From: Dimorphilus gyrociliatus
Taxonomy: Eukaryota; Annelida; Polychaeta; Dinophilidae
NCBI GenBank assembly: GCA_904063045.1
Contig: CAJFCJ010000008.1
Span: 248,001 to 312,000, forward strand
DNA length: 64,000 bases
Direction: 5' to 3'
Part shown: positions 14,821-27,432 of the stretch, in pieces
Position numbering within the stretch: the first letter of the stretch is position 1
Layout of the letters: every line of letters begins with the position of its first letter
The notes under the pieces: generated by a model
The model's input: only the letters and a program-made list of their open reading frames with translations
Told to the model about the DNA's origin: nothing
Databases searched by the model: none
Made by a program: the position numbers and the translations under genes

Positions 14821-16209
14821 TAAATGAGTTCAGGTATCCAAAAATCAAGTCTTGCTCATTCATCTATGTTTCGGTTTTTTCCGCCACTTTACGGAGCAAC
14901 CGGAATTCAATTACTAATTTCTTACAAAAAGAACGAATTTTACTAAAAGAGGCTATCGAGTAACGCTAATGAGTAGAACGTCACTGGGAATATCAACTAG
15001 CAAAATACGGTCAACTATCGATTTTTTCATCCACTTTTCTCTTTCGCTTTTTCTTCTCCTCTTTCCCCTCCCCCTTCCATACCGCCCCTCCTTACGCCAA
15101 CTATTATATTGAAGAAGAAAAGCGGCGATTCTTTGTAAAAAATCCCTGAGGTACGAAGAGAAAAAAGGGAAGCTAAATTGACCGTCTTCTGTCGAATCGA
15201 GTGCAACGACGCAGCAGGAAACGCTTTGTCAAATTAGCGCAATTTAATCCGACGATCTCTATGTTTACATTCTGTTCTATAGACCTACTAAATGTATTTT
15301 TACAGTTTTCGTCCGGTTCTTTTTTACATTAAAAAGAAAAAGGTTAGAGAAGTATAAAGGGTTGGGTGGGGAAAATAATGAATGAAGAACACGAAAGAAC
15401 CTAAAAAGTGCAAAGAAAAAAAAAGGGGGCGGAGGGAAAGTAAGGTAGAGAGAGAGAAAAAAGAAAATTTTTGTAAAAATAGAGTTTTATAGGAGGATTA
15501 TTTTAGATTTACAGACACATCCGTTTGTTAAAATAAAAGTCCTCAGAAAGAGTTTGTTTCTAACTTCATTTTAATTATTTTGGAATTTGCTTGATAGTTA
15601 AGAGGATTAAGAATGAAATGTATTTTCTATATATCTACTCATATGTATAAATACACTTTATATTTATAAATATACTAAACTAGCATTATATTTGTTTAAG
15701 TTGTTTAAGAAAACCCGCATTAGAGATAAAGGAGAAAGAAGAGTAGAGAAGGATCTTATGACTTAATGCCGTTAAAAAATTTAGCGCTGGATCGTGGCTA
15801 GGTTATAAACTATATTGAATTGGAAAATGTTTCCAGTTTAAAACACCGCTTAATCGAATTAGTAGATTGATTCGCCGTCGGAATTCTTCAATACCGTACT
15901 AAGAGGCTAATAAGATTTTCATAAATCTATCATTTCGGACTTCGGAAACGGAAAAAAAAACAATCCAATTAACTTAAAATACTATTACACTTAACTTCCT
16001 TAACGATATGGATAACCACATATTAGTTACATTTGTAAAGTGCCACTAGAAAGTCACGCCGAAGGCGATAAAAATTAGAAGGTAGACAAGAAGGGCGTTT
16101 CTAAGTTGCCTAAACTAAAAGGAATATCAATAATAACCTGTTTTCTGGTAACATTTAATCTAAATTGTACATTTACGAGGATTAATGCTATTTTTACTTT
16201 AAAATATTA

Positions 16210-16230
16210 TTTTTTTTTTTAAAAAAAAAA
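16210..16230. repeat. T-run/A-run palindrome
   Basis: Eleven T followed by ten A. Two like elements lie at 16466-16483 (T9A9) and 20337-20354 (T10A8). Such tracts exclude nucleosomes and can snap back into hairpins. Confidence 0.7.
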
Positions 16231-16635
16231 GTTATTTTCAATTTTTTATTTATTTTCATTCTTTCCATCTTTATTAGTTTTTTTTTATATTCTCCATTCA
16301 TCTTTTCTAAAAAAACTACATTCGGTGTATTTTTAACGAGGATGCAATAACCTTACATTTCTTTAAAAGAGTATTTATTGTCAATTCCTAAAACAACTGG
16401 TGCCTTTGTATATATTAATAGATGAAAAATTGTTTCATCCAATTGATGAAATAGCTATTTTTTGGTTTTTTTTTAAAAAAAAAGTAATCAAGTTGTAAAA
16501 AAAAAAAAGAAAAAAAAACAAACAAAAACCTTGTGTTGGTTTACTTTTATAAATAAATTTTTAATCTTTATTGATGAATATAATCTAAACATTAGCACAT
16601 CTTTTTATATTTAGATAGAGTTTACAGATAGATAA

Positions 16636-16677
<42 letters not shown>
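16636..16677. repeat. AT microsatellite
   Basis: Alternating TA run of about 40 bases with one interrupting C. No gene is nearby. Confidence 0.85.
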
Positions 16678-16679
<2 letters not shown>

Positions 16680-17302
16680 TTTATTTCATAAACTATCCAT
16701 ACAGCTTTGAAGATGAAGAGCGAACTAGAAAAAAGGTATTAGCAAATTTTGGTTATCTAATTAAAAATAGATAGAGCCAGTTTCTTGAGCTAAGAGAGTA
16801 AAAGACATCACAAGCACTAAATATGACAGACTCAAAAACCCAAATGACCGTAAGGCGCCGTCGGGAAATCAAAGCAATATCAAAGCGACAAGAGAAGACG
16901 ACTTGGCGGCTAGTTTGCCACCTAATATTGCGATTAGCTTGAGTATTCTACTTGTTATAGTCTAAACAATTATAGAGTATGTCCTCTTTTTGAAACTTTT
17001 ATCCCTTAAATAAGTTAAATAGAGAGTAATACGAACCAATTCCATTGGATTTACGGCCAGTTTCTTCTAGATTCTTGCCGTTTTCTGAATGAAATTTTCG
17101 AAGCACTGGACCCACTGCAAACAGGGTTTTTCGAAGTTTATCCATTCTAATATTGAGAATTGATCCTTTCCGCTCTTTACTAAAATTTTACTTACTAATG
17201 GCATAGAGAAATTTCACATTTCCCCTCTCATCTTCAGAGTCTGTCGACGGATGCATGACTATTCCGACGTCACCGTTAATAGATGTCGTTTTTAATACTT
17301 CT

Positions 17303-17313
17303 GCGCCATCTAG
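17303..17313 (-). promoter_or_regulatory. CTCF-like core, TAGATGGCGC
   Basis: On the minus strand it reads TAGATGGCGC preceded by TAGC. It is one of the best matches in the window to a bilaterian CTCF core, and it points opposite to the copies at 9.3 and 14.8 kb. Confidence 0.35.
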
Positions 17314-18279
17314 CTAATGATATCATTTACTGATTTAAAAATTATCTTTAACATATCCTAATATGATAAAATTAATAAAAAAAGAACCGTTAACGTAAGA
17401 TAAATAATAGAAGATGATAACGTATATATTCTATTTCCTTTTAATATCTGCAACTCTATTAGCCGTAATAGATAGATTACTTATGCTAATCCTACGATTA
17501 TCGATACTTATAGTCCAAGAATTTTCAAAGGAATCAATGGTATGCATAATTTATTATAATAATATTATTTATTTAGTATAACTATAAACGAATCAGATTT
17601 TGCATATCCTTCATTATTTAATCCTTAGTTAAACTTATTGAATTAAATTAATTTTTCTATGTCTAAATTAACTAAAATTGATTATAATCATAAAAAACAA
17701 CTCTCTTTTTTTATGTTGCCCTTTTCCATCAAATAATAACATTACCCTCTCCTAAAATTTTACTTTCAATTCAATATTTTAACCTTAATCCCACTTGAAA
17801 ACCAAGTGAGCAGTTTAATTTTATACTTTCTATTATTGGTTAGAAAGAGATTGAAAAAAAGGAGGTAAGAAAAGGTCAGTGGAGAAAAACAGACACTGAA
17901 AAAAAAACAACAGGCACATGCACATATACACGTATACACTCACATATATTCATACATACATACATGCGTTCAGTACACATGATGTCAATACTAAAAATAG
18001 CATAGTACTCAACTATACAATAGTACATTGAAGATAGAACAACAACAAAGGAAAAGATGTTGTAGATTCTATTAATTACTAATATAATTAGCCATTCAAG
18101 TACTTTTTTAATGTTGTTTGGAGTAGTTTACTAATTTGAATATGCACAAATTGATAAAGATTACAATTATCCCTTTTTTTATATTTCTTTATGAATAACG
18201 ATCTTTTTAATTATTTGTTTTAATATAAAAATATATTCGTTATCGAATAAATAGAAAAGAAATTGCATTTTCTTCTTTC

Positions 18280-18310
18280 TCTCTCCTCTCTCTCTCTCTC
18301 TCTCTCTTTC
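18280..18310. repeat. CT microsatellite
   Basis: CT dinucleotide run. A second, longer pyrimidine run lies at 20190-20250. Confidence 0.85.
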
Positions 18311-20189
18311 GCTTTCTCTTTGTTGTTACCTTTCTCAGTTTCTTTTTATTAATTTTATCAAAAGCCTATTTTCTTTACCTTTTTAGTTCAAATACTTAAG
18401 AAAATCATAAATGATTGTTTCATAAAAAATAGATATACCGGAAATTTACCGATTTTCGGGTAAAATAACTAACAAGATACCTTTTCATTTTGAAATATAG
18501 TAGTGTAAATATAAAAAAAATAAACTAGAGTAGGATAGATATATAGGCTAAGAAATAACAGTAGGCAAAATGACTCTGACAAGTGGAACAAAGTCTTCTT
18601 ATGTTAATAAAGAGAGAAATCGAATATATTTTTTTTTGTGTTTATAGATAAACATATAAAAAAAAATTTGCATTTTGTATAAAAACAAACTTATTACTTT
18701 TACTTTTCCTTTTTTTCATCAATTTTTATTCATTTGATCATTTATAAATAAAATTACTATTATTACTATTATTCCATTCATAAAAAAAATTCGTTAGAAT
18801 AAATAATCATTTGTAATTAATATAATTGATAATGACAAAAATTTCTCTCTCTTTTTCCCGACATAATAGTTAAAAATTATGGAAGTTATCGTTAAATTTC
18901 ATTGGAATGGATTTGTATTAAATGTATTGAAAATGATTAATTGGAAAGGGAAAGATTTAAGAAACATTATAATTCAGGAACTTCTTCTAATTGCAAAATT
19001 TAAATGGTAAGCATGCATTGAAGATAATCTTTTGTCAATGTTTAACAGATTACTTGAGTTAGCTCCGCCTCATGACGTTTCTTCTTTCAACGCTCTGCCC
19101 AGTCTAAAGTCCATAACAGTTTGAATCCCAAGAGATATTTCGTCATGTCTATATCACTTCCAGCTAAAGCAGAGAGGTCCATGTAAACCCATTTGTGATA
19201 ACGCATTTTTTTGTCCTTATATAGAGCTATATAAGACAGATTTATAGATGAGATATTAAAGGGTAAAAGGGGCTATTTTTTTATTTTGATGACATTTGGA
19301 AACTATAGATTTTTTTCTGGATCTATGTTAACAAAAATTATCAATAAATCTGATCATAAGAAATGGTCCCTATGCAATGTTATATGCACTAATTCCAAGA
19401 CCTCCATATACTAGATATATCTTATTATCTGCTTCATCATAATGCTATCCTTGAACTATTAACCTAAAAAAAATGCAACGATTTAGGTACAATTCTCAAT
19501 TTTCAGTTTTCTCGCCTCACAATATCTTTCGTGCTCCTTTTTTTTCAAAGTTGATAGATAGGAGACTTGCCCACAGAGCCGGAAACATACGGCTAATGAG
19601 ATTCAGATCCCATTAAAAAATATCTTTGTCCCTGTTAACACTTGATAAATATAAAAAAAAATAATTAGATATATTATCTAATATCTTAAAAGTAAAAAAT
19701 CTATCAATAAACATACGCATACAAGTAAAAAAAGACTTGTACTGTATACGTAGAGTATATATGTGCACAATATCCTGCATGTAAATAGTTATACTTGTTT
19801 ACATAGACAATAAATTGTCTACATAGATCACATAATATTTAGATAGTAAATAAGATTCTAAGATAATGACCTTATTAATTATTAAAATATTTTTTTTTTA
19901 ATAATATCAATCAACTAATTTTTTAAATATTAATAAAAATTTCAATTTATCAATTCGTTAATAACAAAAAAAGGAAAACAAATTCCATTAATGCAATGAT
20001 ATTAATAAAAGTCAATAGTATAAAAATACTATAGATAAAAAAAAAGTAGAAACATAACTAACAAACTAACAGATTTCTTTTTTCTCTTTTTGTTTCCTAT
20101 CTATGCTTTTGCTTGGAATTGTGATTTAGTATAATTAGGTCGGTTTACTTAGAAAAATCTTTTGATGTTTCTAGCTATTTTATGTCCGT

Positions 20190-20250
20190 CTATCTCTCTC
20201 TCTCTCTCTCTCTCTTTCCCTCTCCCTCCCTTTCTCTCTCTCTCTCTCTA
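20190..20250. repeat. CT-rich pyrimidine tract
   Basis: Two CT runs joined by a short C/T mix, giving about 60 bases of pure pyrimidine on the plus strand. Confidence 0.85.
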
Positions 20251-21322
20251 CAGATCAATAAAAGCTCATTTTTAAAATAGTACAAAAAGAGAAAAGAAAC
20301 AAAAAAAGTCTGTTTTAATCTATTATTTTTTAATTGTTTTTTTTTTAAAAAAAATACAGTAAGAATGTAATTTTGTTTCTATTAATTGATTCAATTTAAA
20401 TCAATTATTTTTCAACAAAAGCAAAATTAATAAAATTTGGCAATTTTGTTTTCAAGTGTCTAATTAAAAATCAGAATAAAATAAATATCGAAATATGTTT
20501 ATTCTAAAAACGAAATAAAAAAAAAGGCGTCGAGTAAAATGCCAGGTCAATAATTCGGTTGGACGTCAAGTCGAATCGACAAAAAAAACCAGCCTAAACT
20601 ATTCGACGCTTCACGTATTTTCATCACCGACAGCTAACAAAAGAACGATAATTATTTTTTAATGTTTTTTTCAATTCTCATCTAATTGCTCCTCTTTCCC
20701 TATCTATTAGCTGTCTAACTTATCTCTTTCGCTTTTTCTTCCCTCTCTTGCTCTGTTTTTCATTTTCAAATAGGCCTATTCTAACATTCTTAGCAATCCA
20801 CGAAAAACGCTTACTATCAGTAATTGAGGAGAAAAGAAGAAAAAATTAGAAATAAAGAGAGTATCTAATTTTATACTAGAATGAAAGAGTTTCTACTTTA
20901 GGTCTAGATCATTTCTCTTTGTGAATATAGAAAAGAAAATTATCGATCATTAAGTGTCTTTAAATAGAGTTCATCAACGTCGGTCTATGGTCAAATAGAA
21001 TCGAATTAATTAGAGTAGTTTACACAATTTGAAAAATTCATTTCTACTATTTTGTTCCATTAATGATAAAAGAAGAAAAGGATCATTATGTTTTGGCTTT
21101 AAAGTTGTTCTTGTGAGTGAAATAAAGCTGATTTTATAGTAATAATTAAAGGAGCAGGGAACATTGTCTTTCCAATTTAACATCTTATTTATCTAACTTT
21201 AATATGTTTATATTTAGAAAACGACGAAATTATCTTAAGAATAATTAATTCAATAACTTACCTACTTAATTAATAATGATTGTTTATATTTACACTATAA
21301 CGATTTTTTATTTCTTGTTTTA

Positions 21323-21925
21323 TTAAGAATGAAAGTCACCGGATAATTCAGCTTGTTCTTGTGCATCTATTCGATGAGGAAACCATATTTGAGCAGTAAA
21401 TTTTCTTTTTTTATTAAAATATTGACTTTCGATATTCCAAGATAAAGAGTGACCATAAATTGGTTGAATCAATAATGAGTTGGATGTAGTAGGGGAAGAG
21501 TTGGAGCAAATTAATATAACTTTACCATTTGATTCTCCCATCCTTTTCCTTTTACTTGCTGTCATTACACCACAAGACTCAAGTATGCCAGCTAAATATT
21601 GTATATACCGCACTGCCAGCCTTAAAGTGTCGACTTTTGATAGTTTTTTATCACTTTCGCTTGCAAAGGGAACTTTAGCCCTCAGGCGCTCGAAGGCGTC
21701 ATTTATCGTTTTCATTCTTTTACGTTCCCTCATATTTGCCGCCTGTCTTTGAGCATTTTTTCTTATTTGCTTTCCGTCAGTTTTTTCATCATAATACTCA
21801 GTTTGTTGGTAACCACTCAAGTACCAATTAATATTAAAATCTATGTCACTGCAATCATTATTTGTCGGTAGCATGTCCCGTCCATCGAAATATTCGTTAA
21901 AAATTCTCCTTTCATACGACTCCAT
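21323..21925 (-). CDS. bHLH transcription factor, Ptf1/Fer type
   Basis: Encodes a 200-residue nuclear protein with one bHLH domain at about residues 58-117. The basic region ([14 protein letters not shown]) and helix 1 ([11 protein letters not shown]) resemble the Ptf1a/Fer family, which bind E-boxes as heterodimers with E-proteins in neural and gland precursors. The loop and helix 2 ([17 protein letters not shown]) also recall achaete-scute proteins, so the orthology is open. The frame is a single exon from ATG at 21925 to TAA. Lack of introns is usual for several bHLH families. AATAAA on the minus strand lies directly at the stop (21324-21319) and again near 21312-21307. The N-terminal part is acidic and tyrosine-rich; the tail after the domain has no known motif. 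The gene has wide gene-free flanks, typical of a developmental regulator. A CTCF-like site lies about 330 bases upstream. Confidence 0.85.
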   Translation of the reverse strand: MESYERRIFNEYFDGRDMLPTNNDCSDIDFNINWYLSGYQQTEYYDEKTDGKQIRKNAQRQAANMRERKRMKTINDAFERLRAKVPFASESDKKLSKVDTLRLAVRYIQYLAGILESCGVMTASKRKRMGESNGKVILICSNSSPTTSNSLLIQPIYGHSLSWNIESQYFNKKRKFTAQIWFPHRIDAQEQAELSGDFHS

Positions 21926-22252
21926 CCCTTATATTTAAATTAAATAAATATAAAACTAACGATATTGGAATGAATTTTAATTGATAGACTAAGAATTCCA
22001 AATACTATAAAGTAACTTGTATAAAGATCACTTTGTGCGTTTAACTGTGTAAAATACCATATGCTCTCCTTCGATGAACATTACTTTATAAAAAGAAAAC
22101 AATACGTATTTCTACATGATCTATATTTATCATTTTACCAATATTTTCAACCTATTCATCATCATCTCGTTGTCTTATTAGGTAAAAAAAAAAACTAACA
22201 GCGATTTCGACTTAATTCATTTCTAATCTAAATCCTTTTTACAAACTGTCAA

Positions 22253-22263
22253 GCGCCATCTTT
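22253..22263 (-). promoter_or_regulatory. CTCF- or YY1-like site, AAGATGGCGCT
   Basis: Lies about 330 bases upstream of the bHLH start codon. The leading AA makes a YY1-type reading (AAGATGGCG) as likely as CTCF. Confidence 0.3.
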
Positions 22264-25200
22264 TGAAATCTATAGAAATGATTTTTTTTTCTTTTCTGTA
22301 TCTCTTCTTTCTCGTATCCTGTATTTCTTTACTGAATGTCAAATTATATACAAAATATGTAAATTTTCATTTTTTATCATTATAATGAATTAAAGAAACT
22401 TTATCAATTTGCATTAAATAATGTTTATTTTTAGGGATAAAATGAAACCTTTCGCGAATTAAACCACCAACTAGAAAAACACTCTAATATTATGATATTT
22501 TGCCTCTACTATACCACAAGGTAAGCAGGAAAAATAAACTGTTTATCCCAAGGTTAGCTTAATGAAATGATTATAAACAAATACTGCGTCTAGTTGTCTA
22601 CATAATTCATTAGTTCTATCTCTTACTTTCTACAATACATACACAATCACTCACTTCCTTATTCCTATAGCTTATTAATGAAGATTTTCATTAGTATTAA
22701 GAAAAAAGATATGAAAAGAAATCCTTCATTACTTCACTCTTCTTGTTTCTTTAGCTTTTAGTACATAAACAATATACAGTACACGTGTTATTTTTGCCAA
22801 GTAACTTTGATAGTTATCTACTGTACTTGATAAAATAAACCAATTTTCTATATTTGTCATTATAGTGTTTATTAATATCTTTACTGTGATTAATGGTTTT
22901 TCCTTATCATTTTTGTTTATTATAAAAGTTTAATGCTGAGAGTGAGCTTGTCAACTAATTACCGTTAAAAATCTTAAATATAAGGAAGCTTTCTGTAAGC
23001 TTCAGAATAAATGATACATGTTTATTTATTCATTGGTATTCTTAAAAAAATAAATTTCTCGAATATCAATTATTTTCTCTCCTTCTTCATCCTATAGTCT
23101 TTCTATCTCTTTGCTAATCATCTGATAAATCATTCAATAAGGAATCAATCATTTTTGTTTTACTTTTTCCTATACAAAAAACATCGAAGAAGTGGTAGGA
23201 AGAGATTGAAAACCGTTGAAAGATATTTTGTTTTTCAGACGATTCGTGACATGGAAAAAATGATAAACACAAAAGCAGCCAATCATAAGTAGAGATGAAC
23301 GAGATTAATTCTTTTTTTGAGAAATTTTATGACTTTCATCTTATTCTATTCATAATCGATATTTTGGAATTTTGTTAAAATGTTCCTTACTTTGGGGAAA
23401 TGGCTAGAGAAAAGTAGAAAATGCAATTCAAATTCTTCTCTCTATTTGGAGTACTTTCAATTTTCTTATAATTTCTTTTCCATCTTATAGAATCTTCATG
23501 AAAAGATAATGAAATTACAAATGATAATGTTTGTAACCTAGTGCAAACAATTGTTTCCCATAGCCAAATAGGATTCGCTCGTTTCAAATGACTTTCGTAC
23601 AATATTTTTCCCCTCCTGCTTCAAAAAAGCATTATAACTAATAGCAACAAAGTCTTGATAGAAATATCCATAGATTTAGTTGATACTATTAAACATTCTG
23701 GAGTATTCGTGTAATAACTCGCAAAGCTTTCTCAAATGATTTCCTCCCTAAGTAATACAAACTGTCCTGTACGTTTTGTCAATTGCCAAAGTTAAATATG
23801 TGCTTCTTCAGGTCGACATACTCCCAATTAGCCTAGCTTTTGCCAATCTTATTTATTCCATGATGAATTACTGAGGATAAAATTCTTTAGGAATATTATC
23901 TTTTTCTTCTTGTTAACTATATTTAATAAAAGATTTTTATTAATATTCTATTTTTCAAAACCAGTTATGTAACAAACCTTTGAAGAGTAATAGTATATTT
24001 AAATAAATCAGTTTATTTTCATCGTTTCCTCCTTACAACAACTTATTTAAAGTAGAGAAATCATACATGAAAATAATTCATCAGCTTTAATTTTAATAGT
24101 TGTAAATAAGCGTAAAAGTAATGATAAAGCATTTAATAAGTATAGATTAACTATGAAATGGAAGAGAAATGTTTAAATTGGCCGAGAGTATATGATAGTT
24201 TGAAAATCCTATCAAACTGATCAATCATTATATAAACTGGAGATCTTTATCAAATAGATGCAATCTAAAACGAAACAAAAACGTTTTTGAAGGAAGTCCC
24301 TTGATATTTTATTAATATTTATAAATATTTAATAAATTAAATAGTAATTATTTAAAATGCTTTTTGTTGATTACATGTTCAAGATTGACTAAACAAAAGG
24401 TCTCTAAAGACAAGCATCTAACAGCTAAGCTGAGACTATATCTCTTGTTTGCATAATCAATATCTTTTTATTACATATAAAATGACTAGAAATAATTAGA
24501 ACATGTGTTGCATACTATTTCAAAGTTGTCTTTTGTCAATAGTAGTATTCAAAAGGATTTTATATGAACCTAGCAACTCGAATAGTTTTTACCGTGTAAT
24601 TTCTTATCGTTCATAAGAATCACATCTAAGAGACATCGATTAAAAACTTATTAAGTTACTTTACTATACTTTCACTTTTATTTCCACCTATTTTAATATA
24701 AATAAAGTAAGAAGATTCTGTTAGAAGTAGTATTGTTCATAAGCAAAACGTACCATCCTTGTTTGCTTGTCGATATCCATATCAATCATTCATCATTTAT
24801 ATCCATCAAAAATGGAACTTTGCCTACAACTTTTATTTCCTAAACAATTTTTTATCTTTATTCGGATATCTATCTCAAGATTTATCTAAGCTAATTCAGA
24901 TAAAGCACTTTTCTGGTACATATATTTTTAACATTAAATGAAAATACTGATTTACGTAAATAAATAGCTTCATTTAAAAAACTATAACCATACTCGACTT
25001 TTCCTTTGTTATATATATTGTATATATAAACGAAAACCAAACTCTTATCGAACTTGTGTCTATTTTTATTCATTAAAATTCTATTCACGACCTAATGGAA
25101 ATTATTTATATTAAGCCTTTAGAAATTTATTAACGAGCATATATAAAAGAATCTATCAAGACACAAGATCCAATTCAGAATCATAAAAATTTATTTCTAA

Positions 25201-25347
25201 CTCATTTATTATGCAGCATGTTCCCCCTTTTATTTTTTCAAAACAAAATACATTCAATTAATTTAGCCATTATCGGAAGCATAGGTTTACCGGAAATGGT
25301 CATTTATTTTTCTTCTAAATGGATAGATAAAAAAGATAAGGTTATGG

Positions 25348-25349
<2 letters not shown>

Positions 25350-25379
<30 letters not shown>
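25350..25379. repeat. AT microsatellite
   Basis: Pure TA run of about 30 bases. Confidence 0.85.
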
Positions 25380-25382
<3 letters not shown>

Positions 25383-25723
25383 TTATAAAGTTAAATAATT
25401 TAACATAATATTTATACATAAATACATAATATAAATTGATAAAAAAGAATATGTGCAATCAATAACATTCTATACTGACAAGCCTTCTTTCTCTCTTTCT
25501 CTCGTTCTCAAATATATTTAGTTACATTGTTAAATATTCGTATTATTGAAAACTGTTCCTTATCATTTCTATATGCCCTTAAAATCATCTATATAATTCG
25601 GTTATAAAAAATAGATGAGATTACGAATGATAATCAAAGTCCTGCGTGAGGATATTGTGCAATAAATTTCATTAATTTAATTTGAAATATAATAAAAAGC
25701 TATAAAAGAGATAATGTTAATGT

Positions 25724-25800
25724 TAGTTATTTAGATTCCATAACTAGTTAACTTTAGTCATTTAGATTCCATATAATTAATTACCAGTCATTTTCGGTTA
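25724..25800. repeat. degenerate 31-bp tandem repeat
   Basis: The unit core AGTYATTTAGATTCCATA occurs twice with a 31-base period. A third, decayed copy (AGTCATTTTCGG) follows at the same period. Confidence 0.6.
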
Positions 25801-26907
25801 GTCTATAATGCAAGTGAATCTTAAGAATGTTGATGATACGATGGTTTAATCATCTCAAGTAGACCAGTTCAGTTTAATAATATACAGCCTTTATAATTGT
25901 ATTTCCCCCCAGATACTTAGGTTGGCTATAACAATAAACATAAACGTAATGATTGTTAAATAGTTTTAAAAGATATTTCATAGGTTTTCTTTGCATTAAA
26001 CATATGAATTGATTATGAATATCTGATTATTTATTTTGTCATAAGACATTGAATGGGTGCATTATATTGGTTAATATATAAATATATACTAACACAAACT
26101 GCATAATTTCGAGAATTACATTAAAAAGTCTGTTTGATAATGTATTAAACTATAAAGAAAATAAATGAATAAATTACGTATTCTCCATACTCTTTCTCTT
26201 GTAAAAAAAAAAACAGTTATTGAATAATCCATTTTTTTTCTCACAGCTATTTAATAAAATAGAAAAATCCCTAGTGACGAGGAAACTGCAGTTCCTATAT
26301 CAATTTATATTAGAAATAGCATAATAAGAATTCTTAGAATTAAATTAGAAAAGAGATGGGAGAGTAATCCTTCGCTCGAAATCGAATATATCAATTATCT
26401 TGATAAAATTATTGAGTAATATTAAGTTTTGGATAAAAAAGACTTTACTCTTTGAAAATTTTTTGTCAATGATTAATCAATCAAATTTGTAATAACTTTA
26501 AGTAGGAAAAGTGGAAGAAGAAAAACTAAAGTTAAATCAAATCTTGGAAATTCGCTACACGGATGCAAATATACCGTAAATGACCTTAAGATATTAATAA
26601 ACAGTCATATTTATTATCAAGGTCGAACATATATAATTCTGAATAATCTAAATATAATTATTTTAGTTTCCAAACAGATGACACCACCTGCTTATATTAG
26701 CTATTTTTGTAAAAATATTGTTTATGAGAAAGCCATTATAGTACCTGCATTTATGTAAAAACGCTAACACAAAAGAGAGAGATTGTCTTGTTAAAACTGC
26801 AAAGTATAAAAAATGATAAAAATTATTATTTTGCAGTATTTAATTTCTTTTGTAAAGATTTTGATTACTTATCTCACCTTACACAAATAAAATAATTTGA
26901 TACTTTT

Positions 26908-26908
<1 letters not shown>

Positions 26909-26943
<35 letters not shown>
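26909..26943. repeat. AT microsatellite
   Basis: TA run with one interrupting C. Confidence 0.85.
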
Positions 26944-27432
26944 GTATATGGAACTTTATCTTAATGCATAATGAATATATATAATTGATGGTTTCTATAG
27001 ATATTTAATAATAACTTTTTTAACAAATTTCCTACACACATACATACTATATAATATACAATACATAAGTTAAGACCATCTGCAGTGTTAATAGATTTTG
27101 TATTTTATTATAAATACTTTAATTTTTAACAACTTACCTATACGAAAATACATAAATGCATAAATTAAGACAGAGTAGGTATATTACAGGTAAAAAGAAA
27201 CTTGTATTAATTGATAAATTACAAGAATATCCCTGGCTTATAGTTTGGAAAAGAAACTATACATTTTTAAATATAATATATTCAATTTTTCGTTCATTGG
27301 AGTTATATGTTAATTATTACATTGGGAGCTAGCTTTGTGTAAAATCCATCACTATTGAACAGTCATTAAGGCACCAAAACTCTCATAAACGATATGCCAA
27401 AAAGTTATTTCTATAAAGGAGAATAACATATT

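Larger units (their letters stand above)
8903..21322. other. gene desert 3' of the bHLH gene
   Basis: There are no supportable exons over more than 12 kb. Contents are mono- and dinucleotide tracts, three T-run/A-run palindromes (16210-16230, 16466-16483, 20337-20354), a G-run (10654-10668) and several copies of a CTCF-like AGATGGCG motif (9317, 9439, 14812, 17303). The flanking single developmental bHLH gene makes a regulatory landscape plausible. That is inference. Confidence 0.55.
21926..27432. other. gene desert 5' of the bHLH gene
   Basis: I see no supportable exons. Contents are AT-rich sequence, AT microsatellites (25350-25379, 26909-26943), a three-copy degenerate 31-bp tandem repeat near 25724-25800 and a CTCF-like site at 22253-22263. 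The stretch next to 21925 should include the bHLH promoter, but I could not find a clear TATA box or initiator. Confidence 0.55.

Noticed and set aside
21480-21752. Open frame on the plus strand across the bHLH gene
   Set aside because: It is the antisense shadow of the bHLH coding exon and shows no protein features of its own.
25724-25800. CRISPR-like spaced repeats
   Set aside because: Only two good copies with no distinct spacers, in a eukaryotic genome. It is a small degenerate tandem repeat.
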